DNA from: JAPOXR01 sp965219635
GTDB lineage: Bacteria > Pseudomonadota > Alphaproteobacteria > Rhodobacterales > Rhodobacteraceae
DNA length: 64,000 nt
Direction of reading: 5' to 3'
Assembly (NCBI GenBank): GCA_965219635.1
Contig: OZ244783.1
Location: forward strand, 992,001 to 1,056,000
Both the position numbers and the translations under genes were made by a program. How positions within the stretch are numbered: position 1 is the first letter of the stretch; each line of letters opens with the position of its first letter. This document shows, piece after piece, positions 45,839-53,301 of this stretch. The notes beneath the pieces were generated by a model, which was not told the origin of the DNA, did no database searches, and was given only the letters and a program-made list of their open reading frames with translations.

Positions 45839-46906
45839 TCACTTGCCGAAACCTCCGGAAAAGCCTGTGATGTTTGCAAGAGCTTCCTGAGCAATGCGCA
45901 GGGACGCACCGGTAGCAATGCAAATCTGGGGAAGGATCATCCATTCAAGTGTCCATGATGCTCCTGAACGTTCCTGTTCGTGAAGCATCGCGTGCTGCAT
46001 TCCGGATACCAGAACCGCATTGAAGCGGCCCAACGACACAAGAACCTCAGCACCCACCGGGTTCTGTTTGCCCGGAATTGACGACGATGATCCACCCCCC
46101 TGATAGGTGACTTCATCGGCCTGGGCCATCAGGCAGAGGTCCTGGCCAATTTTGCCCAGCGAACCGCTGATCAGCCCAAGCCAGGCAGCATAGGATACCA
46201 GCCCTCGGCGGTTGGTTTGCCAGGATGTTCCGTTATCACGTAAGCCAAGTGTCCCAGCAATGTGCTGGGCAACCATGTCTGGATTGCGCAGCGGCATAGA
46301 CGACCGGTCTCCAACCGGTCCGTAGAACTGGAGGATGTCTATCAGCTTACGTGCTCTGGAGGCATCATTGATCGCATCAAGCACGGCAGCTTGCCAGTTG
46401 GACAGCCGACTGGAAACCTCAGCCATTCCGGCCGGTTGCATCCGCGTGCGGGCTGTAATCGCCGCGCTCCCGTGTTCGTCCATCAGTTGTTGGAGAAGCG
46501 CATTGATGGCACCGGCCCTCTCCGACGCTACGTCGTGAAATAGGCACAGGGTCATCGAAAGCGCGGTATCGACCACATCCTGGCTTGTCGCGCCCTTGTG
46601 GAGGGCCTTTCGGCAATCCTCCGGTAGTGCAGAGCGCACTTGCCGGACAAGTTCAGGCACAACTACACCATCGCGGGCAAGCCCTTGGCAAAGCAGGTCG
46701 GTGTCTGGTTGGAATACATCCAATAGATCGGTGGTCCGCTTGCGAACGGCCTCGGAGATTTCTTCTTCCGTGTGAAGCGCATTGGTAAGGGCTCGTTCAA
46801 ATTCGATCATCCTGCCCAGCATCGCCTCGAAACCAAACAGTTGTTCGGTTTGCTGGTCACCCAGGAGTCCTGAGTCGCCCGAATGGAAAAAAGGGTAGGA
46901 ATACAC
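45839..46906 (-). CDS. pcaB: 3-carboxy-cis,cis-muconate cycloisomerase
   Basis: A 355-residue member of the fumarase/aspartase superfamily, cyclising 3-carboxymuconate in the protocatechuate branch of the beta-ketoadipate pathway. The signature GGSSSSIPGKQNPVGAEVL carries the catalytic Ser loop, and HKGATSQDVVDTALSM is the other family segment. The GTG at 46906 is only 2 bases after the pcaF stop and gives MYSYPFFHSGDSG; a longer frame adds Cys- and Trp-rich residues unlike the family. At 355 residues it is shorter than some PcaB (about 450), a length also common in alphaproteobacteria. It ends the pca operon. Confidence 0.88.
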   Translation of the reverse strand: MYSYPFFHSGDSGLLGDQQTEQLFGFEAMLGRMIEFERALTNALHTEEEISEAVRKRTTDLLDVFQPDTDLLCQGLARDGVVVPELVRQVRSALPEDCRKALHKGATSQDVVDTALSMTLCLFHDVASERAGAINALLQQLMDEHGSAAITARTRMQPAGMAEVSSRLSNWQAAVLDAINDASRARKLIDILQFYGPVGDRSSMPLRNPDMVAQHIAGTLGLRDNGTSWQTNRRGLVSYAAWLGLISGSLGKIGQDLCLMAQADEVTYQGGGSSSSIPGKQNPVGAEVLVSLGRFNAVLVSGMQHAMLHEQERSGASWTLEWMILPQICIATGASLRIAQEALANITGFSGGFGK

Positions 46907-46908
46907 TT

Positions 46909-48120
46909 TCAGACTGCTCCAAAAGCGGCAGCAATTCCTTGGCCGACCCCAACACACATGGTGGCCAGGGCCAATGACTTGCCGCGGAGCGACAGTTCAA
47001 GGCAGGCAGTACCGGAAATGCGGGCACCTGACATGCCGAGCGGATGTCCCAAGGCAATTGCGCCTCCATTCGGATTAACCCGGTCGTCGTCGTCGTCCAG
47101 TCCAAACGATCGCAGTACAGCGAGGCTCTGGCTTGCAAACGCTTCATTCACTTCAATGATGTCGAACGAGCCCGGTTCCAAACCCAGGGCAGTACAGAGC
47201 CTCTCGGTGGCCGGAACCGGGCCAATGCCCATTACTCTTGGTTCCACTCCGGCGGTCGCTCCTCCCAGAAACCGCGCAATCGGATTGAAGCCATGCCGCT
47301 TGACCGAGTCTTCCGACGCAAGAAGCAATGCAGCCGCGCCGTCATTGACCCCAGATGCGTTGCCCGCTGTGACTGTACCAGGCGAACGAAAGGGCGCTGG
47401 CAGTTTTGCTAGCGCCTCCAGATCAGTCTCACGAGGATGCTCGTCCTTCTCGACGATAATTGCCGGCCCCTTCCTCTGAGCAACTTCGACAGGGGTGATC
47501 TCCAGGGAAAGCCTCTCCCTCGACATCAATGCCTTCTGTTGTGAACGCAGCGCAAACCGGTCCTGGTCCTCCCGGGTAATGGCGTGCGCTTCAGCGACAT
47601 TCTCCGCCGTTTCCGGCATTGAATCTAGGCCGTATTGTTGCTTCATTCTCGGATTGGGAAACCGCCATCCGATTGTCGTGTCGTAAAGGTTGGCGGAGCG
47701 GGAATACGCACTCTCGGCCTTGCCAAATACGAACGGCGCCCGGGACATGCTTTCGACGCCCCCGGCAATCACCGTATCCGCGTCGCCCGTGCGAATTGCT
47801 CTGGCGGCGATGTTGACAGCGTCCATCCCAGACCCGCAGAGCCGATTAATGGTGGCGGCAGGAACCGATACAGGCAAGCCCGCCAGTAGTGCGCACATCC
47901 TCGCCACGTTGCGGTTGTCTTCGCCAGCCTGATTGGCGCATCCGTAGTAGACTTCGTCGACCTCCCACGGCGGCAACGCCGGATTGCGTTCAAGCAAGGC
48001 GCGTATCGGAATTGCACCAAGATCATCCGACCGGACGGGTGCAATCGCTCCGCCGAACTTCCCGATCGGGGTTCTTGTGAAGTCGCAAATGAAGACTTCC
48101 CGCATCGGCGGCCTCGTCAC
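46909..48120 (-). CDS. pcaF: 3-oxoadipyl-CoA thiolase
   Basis: A 403-residue thiolase splitting beta-ketoadipyl-CoA to succinyl-CoA and acetyl-CoA. The nucleophile Cys is in NRLCGSGMDAV, with NEAFASQSLAV, GGAIALGHPLGMSGARI (catalytic His) and a C-terminal CVGVGQGIAAAFG. The start MREVFICDFTRTPIGKFGG fits PcaF; the upstream ATG at 48120 gives five extra residues. It is flush with pcaJ and followed by pcaB. The pathway position rather than the sequence alone selects 3-oxoadipyl-CoA as substrate. Confidence 0.9.
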   Translation of the reverse strand: MTRPPMREVFICDFTRTPIGKFGGAIAPVRSDDLGAIPIRALLERNPALPPWEVDEVYYGCANQAGEDNRNVARMCALLAGLPVSVPAATINRLCGSGMDAVNIAARAIRTGDADTVIAGGVESMSRAPFVFGKAESAYSRSANLYDTTIGWRFPNPRMKQQYGLDSMPETAENVAEAHAITREDQDRFALRSQQKALMSRERLSLEITPVEVAQRKGPAIIVEKDEHPRETDLEALAKLPAPFRSPGTVTAGNASGVNDGAAALLLASEDSVKRHGFNPIARFLGGATAGVEPRVMGIGPVPATERLCTALGLEPGSFDIIEVNEAFASQSLAVLRSFGLDDDDDRVNPNGGAIALGHPLGMSGARISGTACLELSLRGKSLALATMCVGVGQGIAAAFGAV

Positions 48121-48900
48121 CTATTCCCTGGCTGCATGGGCAATCTCGGTTCTGGCCCGCAGATCCCTCAGAACGTCAAGCTCGACTTCCGTGGGCGCTG
48201 GCGTGGTCTCCAACTCATTGGCGAACCGGACCTCCCAGCCAACCGTCTCCTGGACCTGCCCTTGCTCAATTCCAGGGTGAAGTGTCTGCACCACGAATTC
48301 CCGTGTGTCCGGGTCCGGCCGCCATATGGCCAGATCGGTCACCAGGAGGGTAGGCCCGAGGGTCTTCAAACCCAGCTGTTCCCGTTCGCCGCCGCCGTTG
48401 CCGAAACCGAAAGACGTCATGAAGTCTATATGCTCGGCGAAACTCCGCCTGCTCTGCTTCATGACAATGAATATCTGTTGGCATTGCGTTGCGATTTCCG
48501 GCGCACCGCCGCCACCGGGAAGCCTCACTTTGGGTCGAGTGTAATCGCCAATCACCGTCGTGTTGATGTTGCCGAACTTGTCCAATTGCGCTGCGCCGAG
48601 AAATCCAACCGTGATCCGGCCACCCTGCAGCCAGTAGCGGAACATCTCGGTTACAGGCACCGTGGAAAGCGCTGTTTCGCAAAGTTCGCCATCGCCGATC
48701 GAGAGCGGCAGCACATCCGGTGCAGTGCCAATGGTTCCGGACTCATAGATCAGGGTGATATCCGGTGCGTGAGTCAGCCGGGCAAGATTGCAGGCAGCCG
48801 ATGGAGCGCCAATTCCGACAAAGCAAACATCATCATTGCGAAGTTCCCGGGAGGCGGCAACGATCATCATCTCGTCGGATGTAAAGCCGTGACCGGTCAT
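48121..48900 (-). CDS. pcaJ: 3-oxoadipate CoA-transferase, beta subunit
   Basis: A 259-residue class I CoA-transferase subunit B. It has the pattern FVGIGAPSAACNLARLTHAPDI, YESGTIGTAP and LPGGGGAPEIATQC. The conserved Glu of YESGT is the likely CoA-carrying residue. It transfers CoA from succinyl-CoA to beta-ketoadipate together with the alpha subunit. It overlaps pcaI by 4 bases and abuts pcaF, so all are co-expressed. Confidence 0.86.
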   Translation of the reverse strand: MTGHGFTSDEMMIVAASRELRNDDVCFVGIGAPSAACNLARLTHAPDITLIYESGTIGTAPDVLPLSIGDGELCETALSTVPVTEMFRYWLQGGRITVGFLGAAQLDKFGNINTTVIGDYTRPKVRLPGGGGAPEIATQCQQIFIVMKQSRRSFAEHIDFMTSFGFGNGGGEREQLGLKTLGPTLLVTDLAIWRPDPDTREFVVQTLHPGIEQGQVQETVGWEVRFANELETTPAPTEVELDVLRDLRARTEIAHAARE

Positions 48901-49751
48901 GACGGCCTCCTGAGGCTTTCGACCCTGGATTCAAATGCATCCCAGGTGCTTTCAAGAACATTCAAATGCATCCAGTCGAGAAAGCGTTGCCGATCGGAGG
49001 CGATGCGGTCCCACTCAATATAGCTGGCATTGTCGCGAATATAGTGGCCATGGGCATAGGAGGGGTGAGCGCCTCCCGGCACATGGGCAATCGCAGTCAG
49101 AGTCCAGGATGGCAAGACGCAGGCATTCGGATGGGCATCAATGTCGTCGACGAGTTCTTCAACGGTGACAACGGCGCGCTTGGCGGCAAGTACGGCTTCC
49201 TTCTGGACGCCAAGTATGCCTTCGACAAGGACATTGCCTTTCCGATCAGCGCGTTGGGCGTGGATGAAGGTAACGTCAGGGTTGATTGCCGGGACGGCAG
49301 CAAGCGACTCGCCGGAAAACGGACACTCGATTTGGCGAATGTTGGGATTGACCCGTGTCAGCCCGGCGCCAACATAACCGCGGAACACGGCACAGGGCAG
49401 CCCGGAGGCTCCGGCCGCATAGGCGTTCGCAATCGCAGCATGGGAATGTTCTTCCAATTCGAGCGGGGCAGGCCAGTCATTCTCAACTGCATCCCTGATG
49501 CGCCGGAGGAGGCCAACGCCCGGGTTTCCGAGGTAGGAGAAGATCAGCTTCCGAACACGGTTCATTCCAACGAGTTGGTCGTAGATCACGTCAGGCGTCA
49601 TGCGGACCAGCGTCAGGTTGTCTTTACCGGACCGAATGACCTCGTGAGCGGCGGCAAAAGGAATGAGGTGTGTGAAGCCCTCGAATGCCACGAAGTCGCC
49701 CGAAGACAGGTTCCGATCAACCGCTTCCGGAAGGCTCAGGAATTCAGGCAT
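48897..49751 (-). CDS. pcaI: 3-oxoadipate CoA-transferase, alpha subunit
   Basis: A 284-residue CoA-transferase subunit A, partner of PcaJ. Marks are FVAFEGFTHLIPFAAAHEVIRS near the N-terminus, LTLVRMTPDVIYDQL, ILGVQKEAVLAAKRAVVTVEELV and PHPNACVLPSW-like sequence in the second half. It is longer than the roughly 230 residues of classical PcaI and belongs to the longer form common in actinobacteria and alphaproteobacteria. Assignment to 3-oxoadipate rests on the pca neighbours. Confidence 0.85.
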   Translation of the reverse strand: MPEFLSLPEAVDRNLSSGDFVAFEGFTHLIPFAAAHEVIRSGKDNLTLVRMTPDVIYDQLVGMNRVRKLIFSYLGNPGVGLLRRIRDAVENDWPAPLELEEHSHAAIANAYAAGASGLPCAVFRGYVGAGLTRVNPNIRQIECPFSGESLAAVPAINPDVTFIHAQRADRKGNVLVEGILGVQKEAVLAAKRAVVTVEELVDDIDAHPNACVLPSWTLTAIAHVPGGAHPSYAHGHYIRDNASYIEWDRIASDRQRFLDWMHLNVLESTWDAFESRVESLRRPS

Positions 49752-49878
49752 GGATCACGTGCGGCTTTTGCTGCTTGAAGAGGAAGTAGAGGTGTTAAAC
49801 CAGGATACGCGCTGCCAATCCTTTGCGGTTGGGCTGCAGGCCCAGTTGCGGCCGCACGGTCCAGGTTGGTGGGTGATG

Positions 49879-50256
49879 TTATTCCGGCCGGCCATCTGCT
49901 TCTTCCAGTGTGGCCTTGGCGATGGCAAATGCCCGGTTTGCCGCAGGAACTCCCGCATAGACGGCCACGTGAAGCAGGGCTTCTGTCAAGTCTGCCTTGC
50001 TGGCGCCGGTGTTTGCGCACGCCCGGACATGCATGGCCACTTCCTTGTCGTGTCCGAGCGCCGCCAGCAGCGCAATGGTGATTAGCGACCGTTCCCGTAG
50101 CGAGAGACCTGGACGCGACCAGACGCTTCCCCAGGCACCCTCGGTTATGAATTCCTGAAATGGCCTATCGAAATCCGTGGTCCGGCTCACCGCCTTGTCC
50201 ACATGTCCGTCACCCAGGACATGCCGACGGGTTTTCATGCCCGTGGTGTAACTCAT
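49879..50256 (-). CDS. pcaC: 4-carboxymuconolactone decarboxylase
   Basis: A 125-residue CMD-family protein, converting 4-carboxymuconolactone to the enol lactone. The core GAWGSVWSRPGLSLRERSLITIALLAALGHDKEVAMHVRAC and GASKADLTEALLHVAVYAGVP is the standard PcaC pattern with the conserved His and Glu. The product is normal length. It is the first gene of the minus-strand pca run, 127 bases ahead of pcaI; that gap contains a small hairpin (TGGGC-N5-GCCCA). pcaD, which acts next, is not in the window. Confidence 0.9.
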   Translation of the reverse strand: MSYTTGMKTRRHVLGDGHVDKAVSRTTDFDRPFQEFITEGAWGSVWSRPGLSLRERSLITIALLAALGHDKEVAMHVRACANTGASKADLTEALLHVAVYAGVPAANRAFAIAKATLEEADGRPE

Positions 50257-50405
50257 CGGCCTGTTCCGCTCACAAATGCCAGCCTTGCTGCACCTATTCG
50301 ATGACCGGCAAAGAGTCCAATTCGCGGGGGCATGCCAGGACAGGGCCGGGAGTTGAAGCGGACGGCTGTCTGTGCGGGATTGCCGTCAACGGCAAAGCCG
50401 CGAAC

Positions 50406-51383
50406 TCAAGCCTGTGCTGCGTGAGCCGCACACCCTTTCAATGCCAACAGATCATCCGAAATGATGGACACCGAAAATCGGCGCATGAAGTTGGAGTAGT
50501 CTCCCTTGTCGCAGAATGCCCTTTCAAAATCGAGGGCGGTAAAGTGTCCGGACAGTGCCCGGACAACGCCACCGACGAGGAAGATACCGCCAACGGGCAA
50601 GTGATGCAGGGCGAGGTCGCCTGCGACAGTGGCAAGAATCCGGGTAAGGACAGAGCCGGTCTTCTGCATTTCAGGCGTTCCCGAAAAATCCAGGAGCGGG
50701 TCACCAAGATGCGAACTGGGAGGAGCTTGGAAGTAGTGGCGTTTGACCCAGCCGTGCAGATGCCTCACGCCTCGGCCTGAAAGTACATGCTCAAGTCCTG
50801 CGTACCCGTTCAGGAGTTCAATATCGGCTTTGAGTTTGTTGTCATCCTCTGTCCTTACAGGCAGGGTGACCCTGCCGCATTCAGAGTCGGACACAACCCA
50901 TCCAGCATTCGTCGGAATGACCAAGGCTGTATTGAAACCGGTCCCGACATTGATCACGAGTTGCTTGCCGCTTTCGTCATCTTCCCGGCTTCCAAAGACA
51001 GGAGTGACATCCTCGGCGGAGAGCGCTGTCAGCCCATGGCCCATCGCCGACAGGTCGTTCATGATCAGAGCCCATTGGCAATCGGCGGCGGCGGATAGTG
51101 ACTCATTGGTTACAGTCCACTCGACATTTGTGAGTTTTGCCTTCCCCGGCTCCACCGGGCCGGCAACATCGACAGAGATTCCATCAAACCGGCAAGTGCC
51201 TAAAGTACTGCGATAGTGTTCAACAATCTGTTCGAAGGAGCTGTAATCGCTATTGAGATAACGGCTCACCGTATCGGTTTGCAGACTTCCGTCGCATGCT
51301 ACGCCCAAACGCGAGTTGGTTCCGCCGATGTCGGCTACCAGGACGAGGTCTGATTTTTCTGGTGGCGATAGGTTCACTTGCAC
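50406..51383 (-). CDS. glk: Glucokinase
   Basis: A 325-residue ATP-dependent glucokinase of the Glk/ROK-related proteobacterial type. It starts VLVADIGGTNSRLG (phosphate 1 motif) and has VAGPVEPGKAKLTNVEWTV with sugar-binding residues, LVINVGTGFNTALV, and GIFLVGGVVRAL near the C-terminus. It phosphorylates glucose for the Entner-Doudoroff route encoded next door. The start appears to be GTG (51383), without a strong ribosome binding site. It lies 130 bases after eda. Confidence 0.88.
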   Translation of the reverse strand: MQVNLSPPEKSDLVLVADIGGTNSRLGVACDGSLQTDTVSRYLNSDYSSFEQIVEHYRSTLGTCRFDGISVDVAGPVEPGKAKLTNVEWTVTNESLSAAADCQWALIMNDLSAMGHGLTALSAEDVTPVFGSREDDESGKQLVINVGTGFNTALVIPTNAGWVVSDSECGRVTLPVRTEDDNKLKADIELLNGYAGLEHVLSGRGVRHLHGWVKRHYFQAPPSSHLGDPLLDFSGTPEMQKTGSVLTRILATVAGDLALHHLPVGGIFLVGGVVRALSGHFTALDFERAFCDKGDYSNFMRRFSVSIISDDLLALKGCAAHAAQA

Positions 51384-51516
51384 AACTGCGTCAAAAGGGA
51401 TTGGTGCTTGAGTCGACTGTCACAGAACCAAGCGGCGAGGTCTGAGGGTAGAGCTAGTTTGGCATCCGAGCAAGAGAGTGCCCTCGTCGTGGACTGTCCG
51501 CATTTGCTGCAATACT

Positions 51517-52146
51517 TCAAGATGCTTCGCTGGCGAGCCTTCGAATGGTCTCCCAATCGCCCGAGTTTATGGCCGAACGAGGTGCAACCCAGGAACCGCC
51601 CACGCAGACCACATTGGGCAGTGCGAGATAGTCGGCGAAATTGCCGGGCCCAATTCCGCCCGTAGGGCAGAAGTGGGCCGCCGGAAGCGGGCCCGAAAAC
51701 GCCTTTAGCGCCTTCAGTCCACCTGACACTTCTGCCGGAAAGAACTTCAGAAACTGGAAGCCCTTTGCCAGTAGCGCCATAATCTCCGTGGCGGTTGCGG
51801 CGCCAGGCAGCAGGGGCAGATCCTTGCTCATGCATGCATTCATGACTGTTTCAGAAAAGCCCGGAGAAACGGCGAACTGCGCACCCGCGGCCTTGACCTG
51901 GGCAACCTGATCGGAATTCAGGACGCTTCCGGCACCCACGGTGCAACCCGGCATCCGGGCAATCGTCTTTATCGCTGAAAGCGCCGCCCGGGTCCGCAAG
52001 GTGACCTCCAGTATGGTCAGGCCGCCAGCCGAAAGAGCAGCAGCAAGCGGCTCGGCGGTTGCCTCATCCTCGACCTCAAGAACGGGGATGACCGGCACCT
52101 GCCTGCACATCTCCATCAGCTTCAGATTGGCTTGGGCTGGGTTCAT
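51517..52146 (-). CDS. eda: 2-dehydro-3-deoxyphosphogluconate (KDPG) aldolase
   Basis: A 209-residue KDPG/KHG aldolase, splitting KDPG to pyruvate and glyceraldehyde 3-phosphate, the last specific step of the Entner-Doudoroff pathway. The catalytic Glu is in LEVTLRT, the Schiff-base Lys in FLKFFPAE, and CPTGGIGPGNFADYL binds phosphate. It lies between the remnant toxin-antitoxin genes and glk. AGAACCA/TGGTTCT repeats (52176-52182 and 52225-52231) in its upstream region could be a regulator site, since the edd promoter is now separated by 3 kb. Confidence 0.94.
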   Translation of the reverse strand: MNPAQANLKLMEMCRQVPVIPVLEVEDEATAEPLAAALSAGGLTILEVTLRTRAALSAIKTIARMPGCTVGAGSVLNSDQVAQVKAAGAQFAVSPGFSETVMNACMSKDLPLLPGAATATEIMALLAKGFQFLKFFPAEVSGGLKALKAFSGPLPAAHFCPTGGIGPGNFADYLALPNVVCVGGSWVAPRSAINSGDWETIRRLASEAS

Positions 52147-52281
52147 TGCGTGTTTCTCTAACTGGCTGAAAAAAGAGAACCAAAGTCGTGACCGTCCATC
52201 TTGGGGCCACTACCTCTGCGGTATTGGTTCTTTCCCGATAGGTGTCAACACTAACGCACACCCCATCCCGCGCGATAATTT

Positions 52282-52599
52282 CTATACGATTGCGCCAAGG
52301 CCGTGCTTGGCGACCAGTGTAAGCAGCTTAAGCGAGGGCCCACATGGACGCTTCTCTCCGCACTCCCACTGGCCAAGCAGTTCGGTGGTCACGTTGAGGT
52401 AGAGAGCGAACACTTCCGGGCTTGCATCCTCGCGTCGTCGAAGCACAAGGATGTCTTCCGGCGCCATCTCCTCAATTGGCGCAAGGCACATTTCGTCAAA
52501 GTCCCGCATGGTCCAGTTCGATATCACACCGGCCTCAGCCATACCCAATGCCGTCTCGTGTACGGATGCCAGCAGGCCGCTTCCATACTGCGTAGCCAT
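52282..52599 (-). CDS. HigA/NadS-type helix-turn-helix antitoxin
   Basis: A 105-residue Xre-like DNA-binding protein with the pattern of antitoxins paired with RelE/HigB toxins: an N-terminal MRDFDEMCLAPIEEMAPEDI segment, then LRRREDASPEVFALYLNVTTELLGQWECGEKRPCGPSLKLLTLVAK, the helix-turn-helix. The ATG at 52599 follows AAAGGA. In the family the toxin lies just upstream; here only a frameshifted C-terminal remnant of one is present, so this antitoxin is orphaned. A second broken copy lies upstream of that remnant. It stands between edd and eda on the same strand. Confidence 0.85.
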   Translation of the reverse strand: MATQYGSGLLASVHETALGMAEAGVISNWTMRDFDEMCLAPIEEMAPEDILVLRRREDASPEVFALYLNVTTELLGQWECGEKRPCGPSLKLLTLVAKHGLGAIV

Positions 52600-52790
52600 T
52601 GTCCTTTGCTCCCAAATTGCTCGGCTCTTGCCGAACTCTTCGATGATCTTGCCGTTCGCCAGCGCGGCAAGCGAGGCAGGCTTCCTCCAGGTTGAGTGTC
52701 TTGCCGACCGCCGTCTGCACAGCCTTGAGTCGGGCCCGCAGGAGGTTCTTCTGGTTACCCTTGGCAAGTCCTTCAAGGAGTGCTCACCTA
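52600..52790 (-). pseudogene. Remnant of a RelE/HigB-type toxin gene (C-terminal part)
   Basis: On the minus strand, just ahead of the intact antitoxin, one frame reads LLEGLAKGNQKNLLRARL followed by KAVQTAVGKTLNLEEACL and a neighbouring frame continues LAALANGKIIEE. Together they match the end of RelE/HigB toxins (FGFxKNxRxNI..ELxAxxxxAxxLLxL..xxLAxALxxGxxxEV). A frameshift separates the two pieces near 52670-52690 and nothing of the N-terminal half is left, so the gene is dead. Homology is by pattern recognition only. Confidence 0.6.
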
Positions 52791-52807
52791 TCAGCGACTG
52801 CGACTAT

Positions 52808-53056
52808 CTGTGCGGGTTCCTCTCATTGCGTCCCAATTTGATTGTCACATTGTCATAACCGGCAAGCACTGCGCCGCTCGAATTCTTGCGAAGCCGAAAC
52901 ACCTCGAGTTTCTTCCGGCACCGGTTCCTCCGCCGCCTCCAAGCACATCTCGTCGAAGTCCCGCATGGCGTGTCTAGACATCAGACTGGCCATAAACAGT
53001 CCGAGCGCCGCCTCGTGCGCTGCTGCCAACGCCTCACTTTTGTACTGATTTGTCAT
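52808..53056 (-). pseudogene. Frameshifted second copy of the antitoxin gene
   Basis: From ATG at 53056 the first 40 residues (TNQYKSEALAAAHEAALG and MRDFDEMCLEAAEE) are clearly related to the intact antitoxin. After about residue 45 the frame is lost, but the shifted frame continues as KLEVFRLRKNSSGAVLAGYD and NVTIKLGRNERNP, matching the antitoxin helix-turn-helix, before a stop at about 52808. So this is a broken paralogue, and the locus once had two tandem toxin-antitoxin modules or a duplicated antitoxin. Confidence 0.7.
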
Positions 53057-53301
53057 CGCAAATCACCACGGTTGCTGTCCCGTTGGCTGTTGCCGTTTCG
53101 GGACCAGCTTCGCCCACCTTGTGCATCTCAGCGCCCAGCGCCCGAAAATTTGAATTAAGGTAGCCCCGTCTACCACTCGCATGAGGTGCGGCAAGCGGTC
53201 ATCCGCCAATATGCCCCAATCTTCGGGTTTACGATTGATCAGGTATCATCCTTGCAACTCCATCGAGTCACAATTGCCGCGGAGACCATGCGGCATATCC
53301 C

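Noticed and set aside
53057..53301. A full toxin gene for the broken antitoxin copy upstream of 53056
   Set aside because: No frame in this 245-base stretch matches a toxin; only short chance frames with stops were seen.
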